Part shown: in pieces, positions 10,550 to 21,989 of the stretch
Layout of the letters: each line of letters opens with the position of its first letter
How positions within the stretch are numbered: the first letter of the stretch is position 1
Origin: Limnanthes douglasii subsp. nivea
Taxonomy: Eukaryota; Streptophyta; Magnoliopsida; Brassicales; Limnanthaceae
DNA length: 64,000 nucleotides
Assembly (NCBI GenBank): GCA_036936605.1
Contig: JAUPFV010000001.1
Location: 211,775,138 to 211,839,137, forward strand
Reading direction: 5' to 3'
Program-made: the position numbers and the translations under genes
The notes under the pieces: model-generated
The model's database searches: none
Seen by the model: the letters and a program-made list of their open reading frames with translations, nothing else
What the model was told of the DNA's origin: nothing

Positions 10550-11830
10550 AAGATTCAAGTGTATGTTGATAGTGGTGCTAGTCACCATGTCACCAATTCA
10601 GTCAAGATGATTTCACAGAAATCAACGTATTCAGGTAATAAGTCAGTGGGTGTGGGCAATGGTAGTAAACTTAGAATTAAACATCTAGGTGAAACTACTC
10701 TTTCTACTAAAACCAATCAACATTTACATCTAAATAACAGCTACATGTCCCTCAAATTAACAAAAATCTCTTATATGTTTCTCAATTAGCTTCACATAAT
10801 AACATATTTCTTGAATTTCATAGTTTTAATTATTTTTTGAAAGAGAAGATCACATGGAGGACTTGTCTTACACGGAAGGTTGAAAATGGGCTCTATAGAT
10901 TGGAAGGATCATCTGATTCCTGTGTCTCTAAGGATGTTGGTTTAAAGGGGTGTCCTAGTGTGTCAAATATATATGTTTCTTCTGTTTCTACTAAGTCTCT
11001 AAAGGAAGGATGGCACAAGAAGTTAGGTCATACTTTAATCAGGGTTTCGTCCCTTGTATTAAAGCTTTTTAATGTGCGAGTTGGCTTTGCTAATGAAAAA
11101 TTATTTTGTGTTGATTTCCAATTAGGCAAGTCACATTCCCTTCCTTATTCTAGGTCTTTGTCTCAGTGTACTAATGTTCTGGATTTGATTCACTCAGACT
11201 TATGGGGACCCTCTCTTGTTGTGTCTCAAAATCATTACAGGCTCTACATCGTTTTTGTGGATGATTTCTCTAAGTTTACTTGGTTGTAACCTCTCATAGA
11301 TAAAGGTGAGGAACTACAAGCTTTCAATGATTTCAAAACCTTGGTAGAAAATCAATTTGACAACAAAATCAAATGTTTTCAATCAGATTGTGGAAAAGAG
11401 TTTAATGTAATTCCCTCTTTGGCAAGAGAGTTATTAATCCAACTCAGGACATCCTATCCTTACTCTTCTGCTCAAAATAGGAGAGCAGAGAGGAAGCACA
11501 AACATTTCACTGAGACTTGTCTGACTCTCCTTGCCCAATCTAATCTACCCTTTTGCTTTTCTTACAACTGTCTACCCGATCAATAGACTTCCTACTGTCA
11601 TTCTTAAGGATAAGTCTCCTTTTGAGAATTATTCAACAGTAAACCTGATTACAACTTCCTACGGGTGTTTGGTTGCTCTTGCTTTCCTTGTCTCAGGCCT
11701 TATTAGGAAACTAAGTTTCAATACCATTATACTAAGTGAGTATTTGTGGGCTATACTTTTGTACATAAGGGATATATTTTCTTAATTTCTACTAGGAGAG
11801 TATATGTCTCTAGAAATTTCATCTTCAATG
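10550..11830 (+). pseudogene. Copia protease and integrase remnant of the 9.2-kb element
   Basis: The protease active site is intact as VYVDSGASHHVTNS (about 10558-10600). The GAG-pre-integrase block begins WHKKLGHTLIRV (near 11010), but the CxxC reads CVDFQLGKSHSLP, losing one cysteine. The integrase core shows HSDLWGPSLVVSQNH, QSDCGKEFNV and RRAERKHKHF, so all three acidic residues are still recognisable. A stop at 11287-11289 splits the core, and the part beyond 11590 shifts frame. Integrase C-terminal motifs (GYLWAILLY-like) are scrambled. Confidence 0.82.
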
Positions 11831-12299
11831 GAGATGAATTTCCTTGTTTTTCAGGGTTTCTAAGTTCAGCAGGTCATAATCCTAAGTTTGTCTCTCTTTA
11901 GTTACCTAATTTTCCGACTGTCCGGTGTCCGAATGGAAATTCTAATCCATAATAATCTCTACATACAACACTTCCTAACTCTCTGGTGACTCGCCCTACC
12001 AACAAAATTACACACACACAAACTCAGCAAACTCACAGTACAAAATTGCCTTCTCAAAACATACCTTTTAGCTCCAATTCTTCTCATCCAAGTTCACCCA
12101 GTTCATCTTTGTCTCCTACAAGAAATATAGCTTCTATAACTCCACAACTTGTTCCACAAAAGCCAAATGAAACCAGATTAGTGATTGAATTACCATTTGG
12201 TAATCCTAGTACCCAATCTCATACTCCTAATGACCTTAAAACTCACTCTATGATAACAAGGGCCAAAGCCAGATTTTTTTTAACCTAAGAATGTTTATA

Positions 12300-13200
12300 C
12301 TGGTCTTACAACTATGCCTACTGGCACTCTTGGAGAACCTGTAAAATTTTCTGAGGCTGTGACTATTCCAGAATGGTCCAAAGCTATGACAACAGAGTAT
12401 GATGCCTTAATGGCAAATCATACCTGGTCTCTTGTCCCATATACTGCTGACATCATACGGGTGGGATGAAAATGGGTTTATAAACGCAAGTACAATCCTA
12501 ATGGTTCTGTTCAAAGGGGCAAATGCAGACTTGAATTTACATAAACCTTTAGCCCAGTTACCAAAGCTTCTACCATAAGACTTGTACTTACTCTTGCTGT
12601 CTCCAGTGATTGGTCTATAAGGAAAATTGATAAAAATAATGCTTTTTGAATAGGGATTTAAAAGAACAGGTTTTTATGGAGCATGCTCAAGGGTTTGTGA
12701 ATGGTGGCCTTCTTACTCATGTTTGTAAGCTACAGAAAGCCTTGTATGGCTTAAAACAGGCACCAAAAACTTGGTACTCCAAGCTCAAGGATGCATTGCT
12801 TGTCTGGGATTTTCGAAATTCACGTGCAGTATCTTCTATGTTCTACTTAATGACCAATGAGGTATCCATTATAGTTTTAGTCTATGTGGATGATATCATT
12901 GTTACTGGTAACATATCTACTTATCTAAGTTCATACATAGGCTTAATTCTGAGTTTTCCCTCAAAGATATGGGTTGTCTCAAACCTTTTTCTAGGAATTG
13001 GGGTGTGTGTATAGGGATGAATCTGGCATATACCTATCTCAAACGAAATATATCAAAGACTTACTTAGGGATAAATCTGGCATATACCTATCTCAAACGA
13101 AATATGGGCCTCTATAGTGCAAATCCTTATCCTACTCCAATGCGAGTCTGTCCTCCTATCTCCAAACTTGATGGTGAAAGTCTTCAGTGTCCTACATGAT
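12300..13200 (+). pseudogene. Copia RT remnant of the 9.2-kb element
   Basis: The segment carries [20 protein letters not shown] and the catalytic [12 protein letters not shown] box intact (about 12880-12910). A small deletion near 12520 removes the [11 protein letters not shown] region. Stops occur near 12468, 12540 and 12650. Just after the YVDD region the sequence shifts frame, and a 38-base piece is duplicated at 13014-13051 and 13068-13105. RT would copy element RNA into DNA; it is not usable here. Confidence 0.82.
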
Positions 13201-13208
13201 ACAAAACT

Positions 13209-13866
13209 GTGTTAGGTTTGTTACAATACCTACTACACACTATACATGGCATCGTATTTGATGTAAGTAAAATGAGGCAATATCCACAATCACTTACTAC
13301 TACACATGTACAAATTGTAAGGAGAATCATAAGATACTTAATTGAGACGGTGTCGCTGGGTCTTCATAGTAAACCCAATGATGCTCATCAACTAACTGGA
13401 TTTACTGATGCTGATTGGGCTGGGTCTGTGGATGATCGTCTCTCGGTTTGAGGTTATTGTATTTTTCTGGGTGATTCGTTAGTCTCATGGTCTTCTAAAA
13501 AGCAAGGTGTAGTCTCTCGATCCAGTACTGAATTGGAGTATAGATCCCTTGCTAATCGTTCGTCCGAATTAATTTAGATTGGTTCTGTGCTGAATGAAAT
13601 TAATATTCCCATTTATCGAGCTCCACTCATCTGGTGCGCCAATCTTGGAGCCAGTTCCTTGACCTCCAACCTTGTGGTTCACGCAGGTACAGAACACATT
13701 GAACTCGATTTTCACTTCGTCAGGGATCAAGTAGTATAGGGATCCCTGGACATTGGATATGTCCCGGACCACGATGAAGTAGCGGATCTTCTCACCAAAC
13801 CATTGGCTCAATCTCGTTTCTCTATTTAACGGGACAAACTCAGCGTTGGAGTTCCTCCACTTCGTT
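13209..13866 (+). pseudogene. Copia RNase H remnant of the 9.2-kb element
   Basis: The frame reads LGLLQYLLHTIHGIVFDVSK, then LTGFTDADWAGSVDDR with its catalytic aspartate block, and then a stop at 13449-13451. The remainder reads [20 protein letters not shown] and [16 protein letters not shown], with another stop near 13575, and ends at the polypurine tract. The C-terminal TKHIELDFHFVRD-like block is recognisable near 13690-13730. Confidence 0.8.
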
Positions 13867-13875
13867 TGAGGGGGA

Positions 13876-14228
13876 AGTTAGAGAAACAGAAGATGAGAGA
13901 AAAAAATATGTTGTCGATTAGGGTTATAACAGATTGGGATCAAGAAGTCTTTTATGCGTCCGGTTGTGATGTGGATTTGGGTCAAGCTTTGGACGAGATG
14001 TTGGGCAATCGACTAATGTATTGGTATGGGTTCTTGGGTCTTTTCTATCCTAAAGGCCCAATACTTGAAACAGGATTTTGTTTCACATGAATAACAAAAT
14101 GTAACAACTTATTGTTATACGAATAAGTCCACAGCTTGATATATAAAGCTGTACCAAATGTAACAATGCAAGTGTACTAAATGTAATTTTATGATTATTG
14201 TGATTGTTTCTCCGAGCTCTATCTCACT
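13876..14228 (+). repeat. 3' LTR of the 9.2-kb copia
   Basis: It begins AGTTAGAGAAAC right after the purine tract GAGGGGGA and ends ATCTCACT, followed by AAACAAACATTTTT of the flank. It contains GATATATAAAGC. It is longer than the 5' LTR, mainly because of small indels. Confidence 0.84.
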
Positions 14229-14675
14229 AAACAAACATTTTTAAGTAAAGTAAGAATATTTTCTCTTTGTTTTCTATAAAAATTGAAAAAAGTATAACTA
14301 TTATAGAGAAGTGACATATAATATATCAAAATATTAATTATAAACTAATATCAAAATATTATTAATTATATCGTCACTCAATTTTAAAGGAAATAGTTAA
14401 AATGGTATTGATTAAATATATAAGAGATGTATAATACAAATTTATGAATTTAATGAATGACAACACTTATAAATACTATTATAAACATACCACCGTACTC
14501 GTCTATAGGCCGGTAGATTTTTTCTATTTTTCTAAACTTTTAGTGGTACGATTGGGTTGATCTAGATTTCATGAATGATGTTATGTTTGGGAATAAACTT
14601 GTACTCGCAATTCTTTCTACAAAACGTTTTATTAGTAGTTACAGGATTAGTCATGTTTGAGCTTCAGAAGAATGA
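14229..14675. other. Duplicated spacer between two copia insertions
   Basis: It is AT-rich with no gene. It matches about 56550-56850 in copy B, ending in the shared GATTAGTCAT and TTTGAGCTTCAG stretches. Copy B continues without the copia inserted here. Confidence 0.65.
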
Positions 14676-14680
14676 ACACT

Positions 14681-14978
14681 TGAAAGAAAACACAAACGGG
14701 TATATGCAACACACACATTTGTACACGTTTAACTGAGAGGAGCAAAGTTAGAACTTCTTGGATCGCTTGAATAAAAGGTTACATACGTTTTAAATCGAGA
14801 CTAACACGTTCAACACTCCTACATAACTGCATCTGCTCCCTATTAACTCTCCACTACTTCCACGAAATAATAACGGACACTACGACTTAATCACCCACTT
14901 GTACAAGCTGGTAACGTCTCTTATTTAAAACAGAATACACAACATAAAATACAAAACCAATTTAAATTAATTCCAACA
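14681..14978 (-). repeat. 3' LTR of the 14.7-kb copia
   Basis: This is 298 bases, TG...CA, nearly identical to 19176-19478. It differs by a short CA-repeat length change and scattered substitutions. Confidence 0.95.
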
Positions 14979-14992
14979 AGCACCTCCTGAAT

Positions 14993-15829
14993 TTAAATCT
15001 GGTTTTGAATCTTCCTGATGCCAAGAAGTGCACGCATCTTTTCAAACTTCACAGTGGCCATAGCTTTCGTCAAAATATCAGCACGTTGATCCTCTGTTCC
15101 AATGTGTTTGATCACGATCTCACCTTTTTCAACCCACTCTCGAATAAAATGGTACCGGATGTCAATATGCTTAGAACGTGCATGAAAAACTGAATTTTTA
15201 GCCAAGTCTATCGCTGACTTGTTGTCTATGTAGAGCACTACAGGACCAACATCAGAATCAGTAAGTTTACCAAGCAAATTACGCAGCCATATGCCTTGAC
15301 AAGCAGCCGTTGTAGCTGCCATAAACTCCGCTTCACAGGATGATAATGCCACACAACGTTGTTTCTGAGACACCCCTGTGATCAAGCTCTCATTTAGGTA
15401 GAAAGCCATCCCTCCAGTACTCTTCCTATCTTCAATCTGCCCAGCCAAATCGCTGTCGGAATATCCTGACAACATGTTGTTATTGCTTCCCCTTGAATAC
15501 ACCAAACCATATCTCAAAGTACCTTTTAAATACCTCAGAATTTGCTTAACAGCATTGAGGTGCATCTCAGTTGGTCGTTCCATGTAACGACTGACTATAC
15601 CAACTGCAAATGCTATGTCTGGTCTAGTATGAACTAGATACCTTAATCCTCCCACAATGCTTTTAAACATAGTTAAATCAACAGCCTGTCCAGTTTCATC
15701 TTTGTGCAGTTGCAACGCTGGCTCCATAGGGTACTTCGTCGGTTTACATTCTGCCATGCCACTCTTCTCCAGGACCTTTCGAGCATAGGCCGACTGCTTC
15801 AATTCGATGTACTCCTTAGTTTGCTTCAC
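14993..15829 (-). pseudogene. Copia RNase H (open domain) of the 14.7-kb element
   Basis: The reading is open for 278 residues, from the end of RT to the element's normal C-terminus (LLGIRKIQNQI). It contains [77 protein letters not shown] and TEDQRADILTK. The D, E, D catalytic residues of copia RNase H are therefore visible. It is separated from the RT frame by a frameshift near 15830. RNase H removes the RNA from the cDNA hybrid in the particle. Taken alone the domain appears undamaged. Confidence 0.9.
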
Positions 15830-15830
15830 C

Positions 15831-16433
15831 TCAATCCCAAGATAGTGAGAAAGCTTTCCTAGATGTCATATCAAATTTCCTGCCCATTTGTTCCTTGAAC
15901 CTCTGAATTGTTGTTATACTCGAGCCCGTGATCAGCAAATCATCAACATATACCCCAATGGTTAAGACCTCTTCCTTCTCTCTTTTTATGTACACAGCAT
16001 GCTCATAAGGACATTTTGTGAATCCCAAAATTTTCAAGCACTCGTTTAACTTCTCGTACCAAGCCCGTGGCGCCTGTCTAAGCCCATAAAGAGCCTTTAT
16101 TAACTTATAGACCAAATGCTCCTTGCCTTGCTTCACAAAACCTTCGGGTTGTTGTACGTACACATCTTCATGCAGGTCGCCATTCAAGAAGGCTGACTTG
16201 ACATCTAGATGATGAATTTCCCAACCACGATTTGCAGCCAACGCCAATAATAGCCTTACAGTTTCCAATCGTGTGACAGGTGCGAACACCTCCTCAAAAT
16301 CAACCCCTTGTTTCTGAACGTAACCCTTCGCGATGAGCCTCGCCTTATGCTTTATAATTTCACCTTCTGTGTTCCTTTTTAGTTTGTACACCCATTTCAG
16401 GCCAATGGGTTTGTGCCCAGGTGGCAATTCCAC
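15831..16433 (-). pseudogene. Copia reverse transcriptase of the 14.7-kb element
   Basis: The domain reads from ELPPGHKPIGLKWVYKLK through KARLIAKGYVQKQGVDFEEV, HLDVKSAFLNGDLHEDVY, ALYGLRQAPRAWYEKLNE and the intact catalytic GVYVDDLLITGS. It ends with a frameshift at about 15850, where KFDMTSRKAF replaces the usual MTDLG-LSYFLGIE stretch. Another frameshift near 16440 separates it from the linker upstream. All core RT motifs are visible, so the loss is due to the frameshifts, not to the active site. Confidence 0.92.
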
Positions 16434-17260
16434 AAGCTGCCAAGTGCAATTTTTTTTCTATTGCTTCTATTTCGCTCTCCATAGCCTTCCCCCATGATCT
16501 TTCTTGGACAGCTTGTTTATATGTGACTGGCTCCTCCATACTTAGAAGCAGCAACTCATCTTCACCAAGCTCGATTTCGACTGTATCAGCATAAATGTTG
16601 CGCAAAGACCTGAAGCGCGTTGGCACACTGCTACTCGAAGTTTCTGCTGAACTGACTTCACTCGACTGTGTTAATGAAGTCGGTGTTGCCTGTGTTGCCT
16701 GTGACTCAATCGAATGAGAGGACTGTACAGGAGTGTTAGGCTCTATTGAAGACTCCTCATTACCGAGCTCTGTCAAAGACTCCTCATTACCGTTTTATGT
16801 TGCTTCCGTCGAGATTACAGAGTCAGCCACCACGAAATGGGTGTGAGTCTCTTCAACTGCACTGTCATCATTAGCCCATTTCCATGACTTAAGCTCGTCG
16901 AAATACACATCTCTGCTAACATGAAATCTTCTATTTTGGGTCATACAGCCGATGTGCTTTTTTACCAGGCTCTCTTCTAAAATAAACTACTGACTTTGAC
17001 CGATCATCCAGTTTCCTTGTATGAATGCCAGGCACCTTCATGTAAGCACAACAGCCAAAAATTCTTATGTGACTAATATCTGGCTTCTTACCTGACCAAG
17101 CTGCGTATGGAGTGTCAGTAGAGAGAGCACGTGTGGGCAGTCTGTTAAGCACATAAACAGAGTGTCGTACTGCTTCGCCCCAAAATCTAGATCGGACATG
17201 CTTCTCCTTTAATAAACTTCTAGCCATTGACACCACCGTTCGGTTCCTTCGCTCTGCCAC
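16360..17260 (-). pseudogene. Copia integrase C-terminal part and linker of the 14.7-kb element
   Basis: The first part (16931-17260) starts in the conserved QNGVAERRNRTVV segment, holding the catalytic glutamate. It continues with SRFWGEAVRHSVYVLNRLPT and HIRIFGCCAYMKVP, then reaches a stop after RLYDPK. The second part (16360-16776) is a serine- and threonine-rich linker followed by YKQAVQERSWGKAMESEIEA, the conserved block before RT. A frameshift lies between the two parts, and another lies before RT. Confidence 0.87.
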
Positions 17261-18295
17261 TCCATTTTGCTATGGAGAGTAAGGGGCCGTATATTGTCTC
17301 ATGATCCCAGCATCTTCACAAACACTTGTAAACTGATGTGAACAAAATTCTCCTCCTCTGTCCGTACGCAGGGCTTTAATCATTTCCTCAGAGTCTTTTT
17401 CAACAAGACGCTTGAATCTTATAAATGCTCCTAATGCTTCATCTTTGGTTGACAGAAAATAAACCCACATTGCACGACTAAAGTCATCAACCAAAAGTAG
17501 AAAATACCTCTTGCCAGATGGTGTTGATGGTGTGATTGGTCCGCAAATATCTCCATGCACTAATTCCAGCACCTTGGTTGATCTGTAACTCGATTGTGAA
17601 GGAAAAGGAGTTCTTGTTTGCTTTGCCATTAAACAGTCCTTACACACTGCCTTTGGATGCATCATTTTGGGCAGGCCATAAACCATCTTATTCCGAATCA
17701 TAAGTTTTAATGCATCAAAGTTCACATGGCCTAAGCGAGAGTGCCAGAGCCACGAGTCCCTTTCCAATTTTGCAAGTAGACAAGCACCCTTGGATTCCTT
17801 GGATTCTTCCAGCAAGATCTTGTATAGACGATTTGCTGATCGTCTAACTTTCATCAATAGCTTCCCATCCCCGTCATGCACCCACAGAAACTCACCATGT
17901 AACACCACTTTATTACCTTCTTCTGACATTTGCCCAAGGCTAATTATATTGTTGCACAGATTTGGAATGTAGAGGACATTGTTAAACACTCTTTCTTCTC
18001 CGGTTTTGCAAACAAACATGATCGACCCTTTTCCTTTAATGCATACCGTTGACCCATCTCCAAGTTTTACTTCGCCTGTCACGTCTTCATTTATGTGTGA
18101 GAACTTTGACCTGTCCCCAGTCATGTGATTTGAAGCGTCGTTGTCTAAGTACCACAGCTGTGATGTTTTTCTCTCTGTTATATTTCTCTCCAACTTTGGG
18201 ATGGCCCTTTCTTCATTCACCAACGCCAACTCAGTCAGCTTTTCATCTGATTCTGACAGTAACAGAGCAGGTTCGTCATCCTTGATCTGCAACAA
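17261..18295 (-). pseudogene. Copia protease, GAG-pre-integrase and integrase core of the 14.7-kb element
   Basis: The protease active site reads WYLDNDASNHMTGDRSKF. The usual glycine of DxGAS is aspartate, which should abolish or weaken aspartic protease activity. The HHCC domain is complete: WLWHSRLGHVNFDAL and then CKDCLMAKQTRTPF. The integrase core carries LELVHGDICGP (first D) and RTDRGGEFCSHQF (second D). The frame is ended by a TAG at 17270-17272 inside the QYTAPYSP-QNGV block, where a glutamine codon is expected. Gag, protease and integrase are all in the same frame, interrupted only by nonsense codons. Confidence 0.92.
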
Positions 18296-18325
18296 GTTTG
18301 CTTCACTTCTTTGACTCCGTTCTCG

Positions 18326-18547
18326 TCAAGGCCTCTTACACTCTATAGCATAGTGACCCAAAACACTGCAATTAAAACACCTTATAGTGCTTCTATCACG
18401 ACCAGTACCCTGGAGACCGCGTCCCCCACGTCCTCCTTCTCGATTCCGTTTCATCCAGTCCTCTCGAGTGAGAAGAAGTTTGTCCTCATTCTTCTCGCGC
18501 CTGGACCACTCCTCTTCTGTCAATAACAGTTTGTTTCCCGTAGTCAC
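18326..18547 (-). pseudogene. Copia nucleocapsid zinc-knuckle segment of the 14.7-kb element
   Basis: An arginine- and glycine-rich stretch is followed by CFNCSVLGHYAIEC, a complete CX2CX4HX4C zinc knuckle that would bind element RNA. It is in the same frame as the upstream gag segment and the downstream protease. A TAA (18551-18553) separates it from gag, and a TGA at 18326-18328, in a CpG context where CGA is plausible, separates it from protease. Confidence 0.9.
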
Positions 18548-18550
18548 ACT

Positions 18551-19135
18551 TTAACCTTTCAACCTTTCCTCATGAGCTTGTAAAGACCCAATAGCTTCTT
18601 CGATTGTCATTGATTCTAAATCTCCAAATTGCTCAATTGTTGAAGTAATTTGTAGAAATTTAGATGGAACGGCCCGAAGTAGCTTCTTGACAACGTACGA
18701 CTCCTTCATTTCATCACCTAAGGCTCGGATAGTGGACACCAGTCCGTTGAGCTTCATGTAGAAAGCGTCGAGTTGTTCACTGTCATCCATACGCAGCGAC
18801 TCAAATTCCACCTTCAACGTCTGAATTCTGGCCTTTCTCACCTTATCAGCCCCTTGACACATGACCTTGATGGCTTCCCAGCCATCCTTTGTTGTCTTCT
18901 TCTCGGAAATAGATAACAGCATCTCTTCAGCTATGCCTTGGTAGATCATGGCCAAAGCGACCTTGTCATTCTTCTCATGAATCACCGCTTCGGCATCACT
19001 CGGTTCTACTGCTGCCCAAACTCCCTGGGCCTGCATAAAAACCTTCATCTTTAACGCCCACGCTGTGTAATTACCCTTAGAAAACATTGGATACGTTAGC
19101 CCAAAAGATCCAGCCTTGCCTTTCCCCGCGTCCAT
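18551..19135 (-). pseudogene. Copia gag of the 14.7-kb element
   Basis: I place the start at the minus-strand ATG at 19133-19135 (MDAGKGKAGSFGLTYPMF), 26 bases after the PBS, because no start lies between them. Conserved gag wording follows: SKGNYTAWALKMKVFMQAQG, DGWEAIKVMCQGADKVRKAR, LDAFYMKLNGLVSTIRALG, VVKKLLRAVPSKF and TIEEAIGSLQAHEERLKG. Gag assembles the virus-like particle. The segment is open for 194 codons and is ended by a single TAA where the family continues into the zinc knuckle. Confidence 0.92.
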
Positions 19136-19175
19136 CTGAGAGAGAACACCCTGAATGCCGTGCTCTGATACCAAA

Positions 19176-19478
19176 TGAAAGAAAACACAAACTGGTATAT
19201 GCAACACACACACACAGTTGTACACGTTTAACTGAGAGGAGCGAAGTTAGAACTTCTTGGATCGCTTGAATAAAAGGTTACATACATTATAAATAGAGAC
19301 TAACACGTTCAAGACTCCTATATAACTGCATCTGCTCCCTATTAACTCTCCACTACTTCCACGAAATAATAACGGACACTACGACTTAATCACCCACTTG
19401 TACAAGCTGGTAACGTCTCTTATTTAAAACAAGAATACAAAACATAAAATACAAAACCAATTTAAATTAATTCCAACA
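19176..19478 (-). repeat. 5' LTR of the 14.7-kb copia
   Basis: This is 303 bases, TG...CA, adjoining the PBS. On the plus strand it is followed directly by the target duplication ACACT at 19479-19483. Confidence 0.95.
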
Positions 19479-19483
19479 ACACT

Positions 19484-21989
19484 CAGAGTACTGCCCGCTT
19501 AACTCAACTATACTTCAAACTTTGATAAGAATATCGTCGAGGTCCTACGGACGAAGTGGAAAGCCTTCAGATACCAAACGATAATATAGTCTAAAGTGAG
19601 GCATGTGGACATGCATATACAAACCATTAAAAAAGACGATGGTGCCTTGAAATATTTGCAACACTTCTGTCTTGACATAAATTACCATTTTAGACGAAAC
19701 CATCGAGCGAGGGATTTTTATTGTTCTCCTACTTTAGTAACTATCAAAGAGAGTTTTTTTTCCTCAAAATAAAACAGCGTCGGCTAAACATGACTCATGA
19801 TAAACGTCAACACCTTTTAAGGTCTAGGTGTCATCCTGAATGCTCCTCTCAAGATAAATTATCAACTAACACTCCCATAAGAGAAGTATGACGAATCTGG
19901 ACCATATATCTAGAATCTAAAGTTGAACCACACCTTGGACCATGTCTATAGAATCTAAAGTTGAACCACACCTGCAAGCTTAACTTATCCTACTGCATAC
20001 TCCTCAACTTTAGTTCCAGCTACCAAGTGCTCACCCGAACCTATTTAGTCTCCCAACTCGAGCCCAAGCTCAAAACTTCAGACCACATCCACCCAACTAT
20101 TTTGATAATAATCATTTTTCTCCTTATCGCCCTTATAGTCATTGTAACCATTTGTATCAGAATCCATACATGTATTAAGGCTCAAATCAATACCTTAGTT
20201 GGAAGGATGAAGCATATGGACTTTTCTACAACCAAATGTATATCTTAGCCATGTCACCCTAGACCCTAAGATCTTGGCTAGTGAGTTCTCTCAAAGTTTG
20301 ATCAATAAAATATAGACAAGTATGACGACATATGCAATCCATATCATCATACTGAACAGTTTAGAACCGTAATATTGATCCTCCTAAAGATGATAAGTTT
20401 ATGCATTAGACTTTCCTAATGACTTTCATAAGACATTCCCTTACTTTTTCCAACTAATTACCTCCGCTATCTACCGGGTGGTTTGAAACTCTATAGACGC
20501 TGTTCATGAACCTATTTATTAAGAGAGTATATAGAGTAAATTTGATGGTGGGTACGAGATATGTTTTAAGTAGTATCCTAGTGAGATTCTTTGAGATTAT
20601 AGACGATAATTCTTTTAGATAGAGAATAGGCTTGAAGATTATCATGATATTTCTCATCTACGCTTATTTTGGGCAGAATATTCTTTCTGGCTTATCGGGA
20701 GAGTATATTTTTTTTTTAAATATTTTATCTTCACGACTCTTTTAACTCAAGTTATGCCTCAAATCTAAGTGGAAAAAATGAGTTTACAACTGCTTTCGAA
20801 CCAATATCCTTGGGAAAACTACCAACACGAAAACTAAATCTTAATGCATCCAAATAGTTCTATGAAAAATAAGATATTATGCGATTTTAGAGACATTTCT
20901 CTATTATGAAACTTTGAGAATAAATGAATAGTAGGTTTTAAAAGTATCACAATGATATCGTTTATTTGAATATAAACTACATATCACTCAAGCATAGGGT
21001 TTATAGTTTGATTGAAAATGGAAAATTGTTTGAGTTTGTTAAGGCTCGATCGACTCATTATCGAATATATTTCATGACTGAACTGTAGCAGTTTGAAGTG
21101 ACAATTTAAAGCATTGAAATTAAATATCTTATTGTCCAAGAGGAATAGTAAACCATTATGTTCTTGGACTACTCTTTTTAGTTCTTCTATCTTTCCAATG
21201 AATACATTAACTTGTATTTCAACCGACACATTCGAGAAAGGATTGTTAATTGGAGATTTATTGCCTGGAGATACCAAAACTTCTAAAAAAAGACGTGCTA
21301 AGAATCTCAACTTTCGATATTAATAGCAGAGCTCCACCTAATTTTATTAAACCACTTACCATCAAATTTTATTCGATAAATGATGACTTTAGATATTTAC
21401 GGTTCCTGAAGATAATATTTTTCTAATAAAAACTAATATCGAAGGGGGTAGACATGAGAAGAAACCTTAATAGACACAAATATCTCTACCAATATCATAT
21501 TTAAACTAACTTATAATATGATGAAAATCCCTCAGCCATCCGATGTTTTAAAAAGATAGTAGTCCGGATTAGAATCACCAACGCCTCGGTTACAAGAGAC
21601 TTTGAAGCTGATTAGCTTGTGCATGGTGAGTTTAAAAAATTGGTCTTATTTTTTGTATGGCGGTCAAATCCCATATATGATATAATTTAATTTTTTGGAG
21701 GTCATAGCTTGATATGATGTTTGGGACTTTCTCTAGTATGCCCCAATGTGTGCGATGTATAGTAAATGACAAGGTAAGGGTGATTAAAAGCAACTATGAC
21801 ATTCCATGTCGCCTTCACTAACTTGAAGAAATAACAAACAGATGGGGTCTTTGGTTGAAGTAAAGGTTATTGACAACCCGAGAGAAGCCCCACGCTTAGT
21901 AATACCATTAGAACATATCTAGATATTTGAGTTACAAGAAGGGAAATATTTGTCGATTTTCAATTTTTTGTCATGTAATATTAAAGATG
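19484..21989. other. Duplicated spacer, copy A (matches about 60809-62835)
   Basis: No intact gene is seen. Long segments align with copy B, for example CACCTTTTAAGGTCTAGGTG (19809 and about 60834), the AACACTCCCATAAGA block, and the stretch GATCATTAATCGAGCCTTAAC-like around 21045. A 37-43-base piece containing GAATCTAAAGTTGAACCACA is present twice here (about 19897-19972) but once in copy B. A short minus-strand frame at 20984-21310 is listed separately. The sequence may be the 3' region or LTR of the neighbouring gypsy element, but I could not confirm that. Confidence 0.6.
20984..21310 (-). pseudogene. Unrecognised minus-strand reading frame partly conserved in both duplicates
   Basis: The 108-codon frame contains VNVFIGKIEELKRVVQEH and GLLFLLDN. 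The matching stretch in copy B (about 62040-62140, minus strand) reads NVFIGKVKELNRVVQEHHG and then LLFLLEH, with several third-position differences, before running into stops. That pattern is compatible with former coding use. I recognise no family. The alternative is chance conservation of a long frame in young duplicates. Confidence 0.3.

Larger units (their letters stand above)
9198..14228 (+). mobile_element. Decayed Ale-like Ty1/copia element, complete but dead
   Basis: Two related LTRs (9198-9533 and 13876-14228) enclose gag, protease, integrase, RT and RNase H in copia order. A PBS (TGCTATCAGAGC, one change from TGGTATCAGAGC) follows the 5' LTR directly, and a polypurine tract (GAGGGGGA) precedes the 3' LTR. 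The protein wording ([21 protein letters not shown]) is of the Ale/Retrofit type. Numerous stops and frameshifts make it inactive. The second duplication copy lacks the element near 56530-56560, where the flanks (TATATCAAACCAACATTTTT) are contiguous. Target duplication is not clear here because the left edge is altered. Confidence 0.88.
14681..19478 (-). mobile_element. Copia element with TSD ACACT, minus strand
   Basis: LTRs at 14681-14978 and 19176-19478 begin TGAAAG and end TTCCAACA. The 5-base target duplication ACACT (14676-14680 and 19479-19483) is perfect, and the uninterrupted site AATGAACACTCA is present in copy B near 56842. The minus-strand PBS TGGTATCAGAGC lies at 19162-19173, two bases inside the right LTR. 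The polypurine tract (AGGAGGTGCT) abuts the left LTR. The LTRs differ at roughly nine substitutions plus two or three small indels, so this is a fairly recent insertion. Gag, protease, integrase, RT and RNase H are all present but broken. Confidence 0.95.

Noticed and set aside
19961..20248. 95-codon plus-strand frame with a hydrophobic middle (membrane-like)
   Set aside because: The frame is not preserved in the duplicate copy near 60980-61150, and the composition is that of AT-rich spacer.
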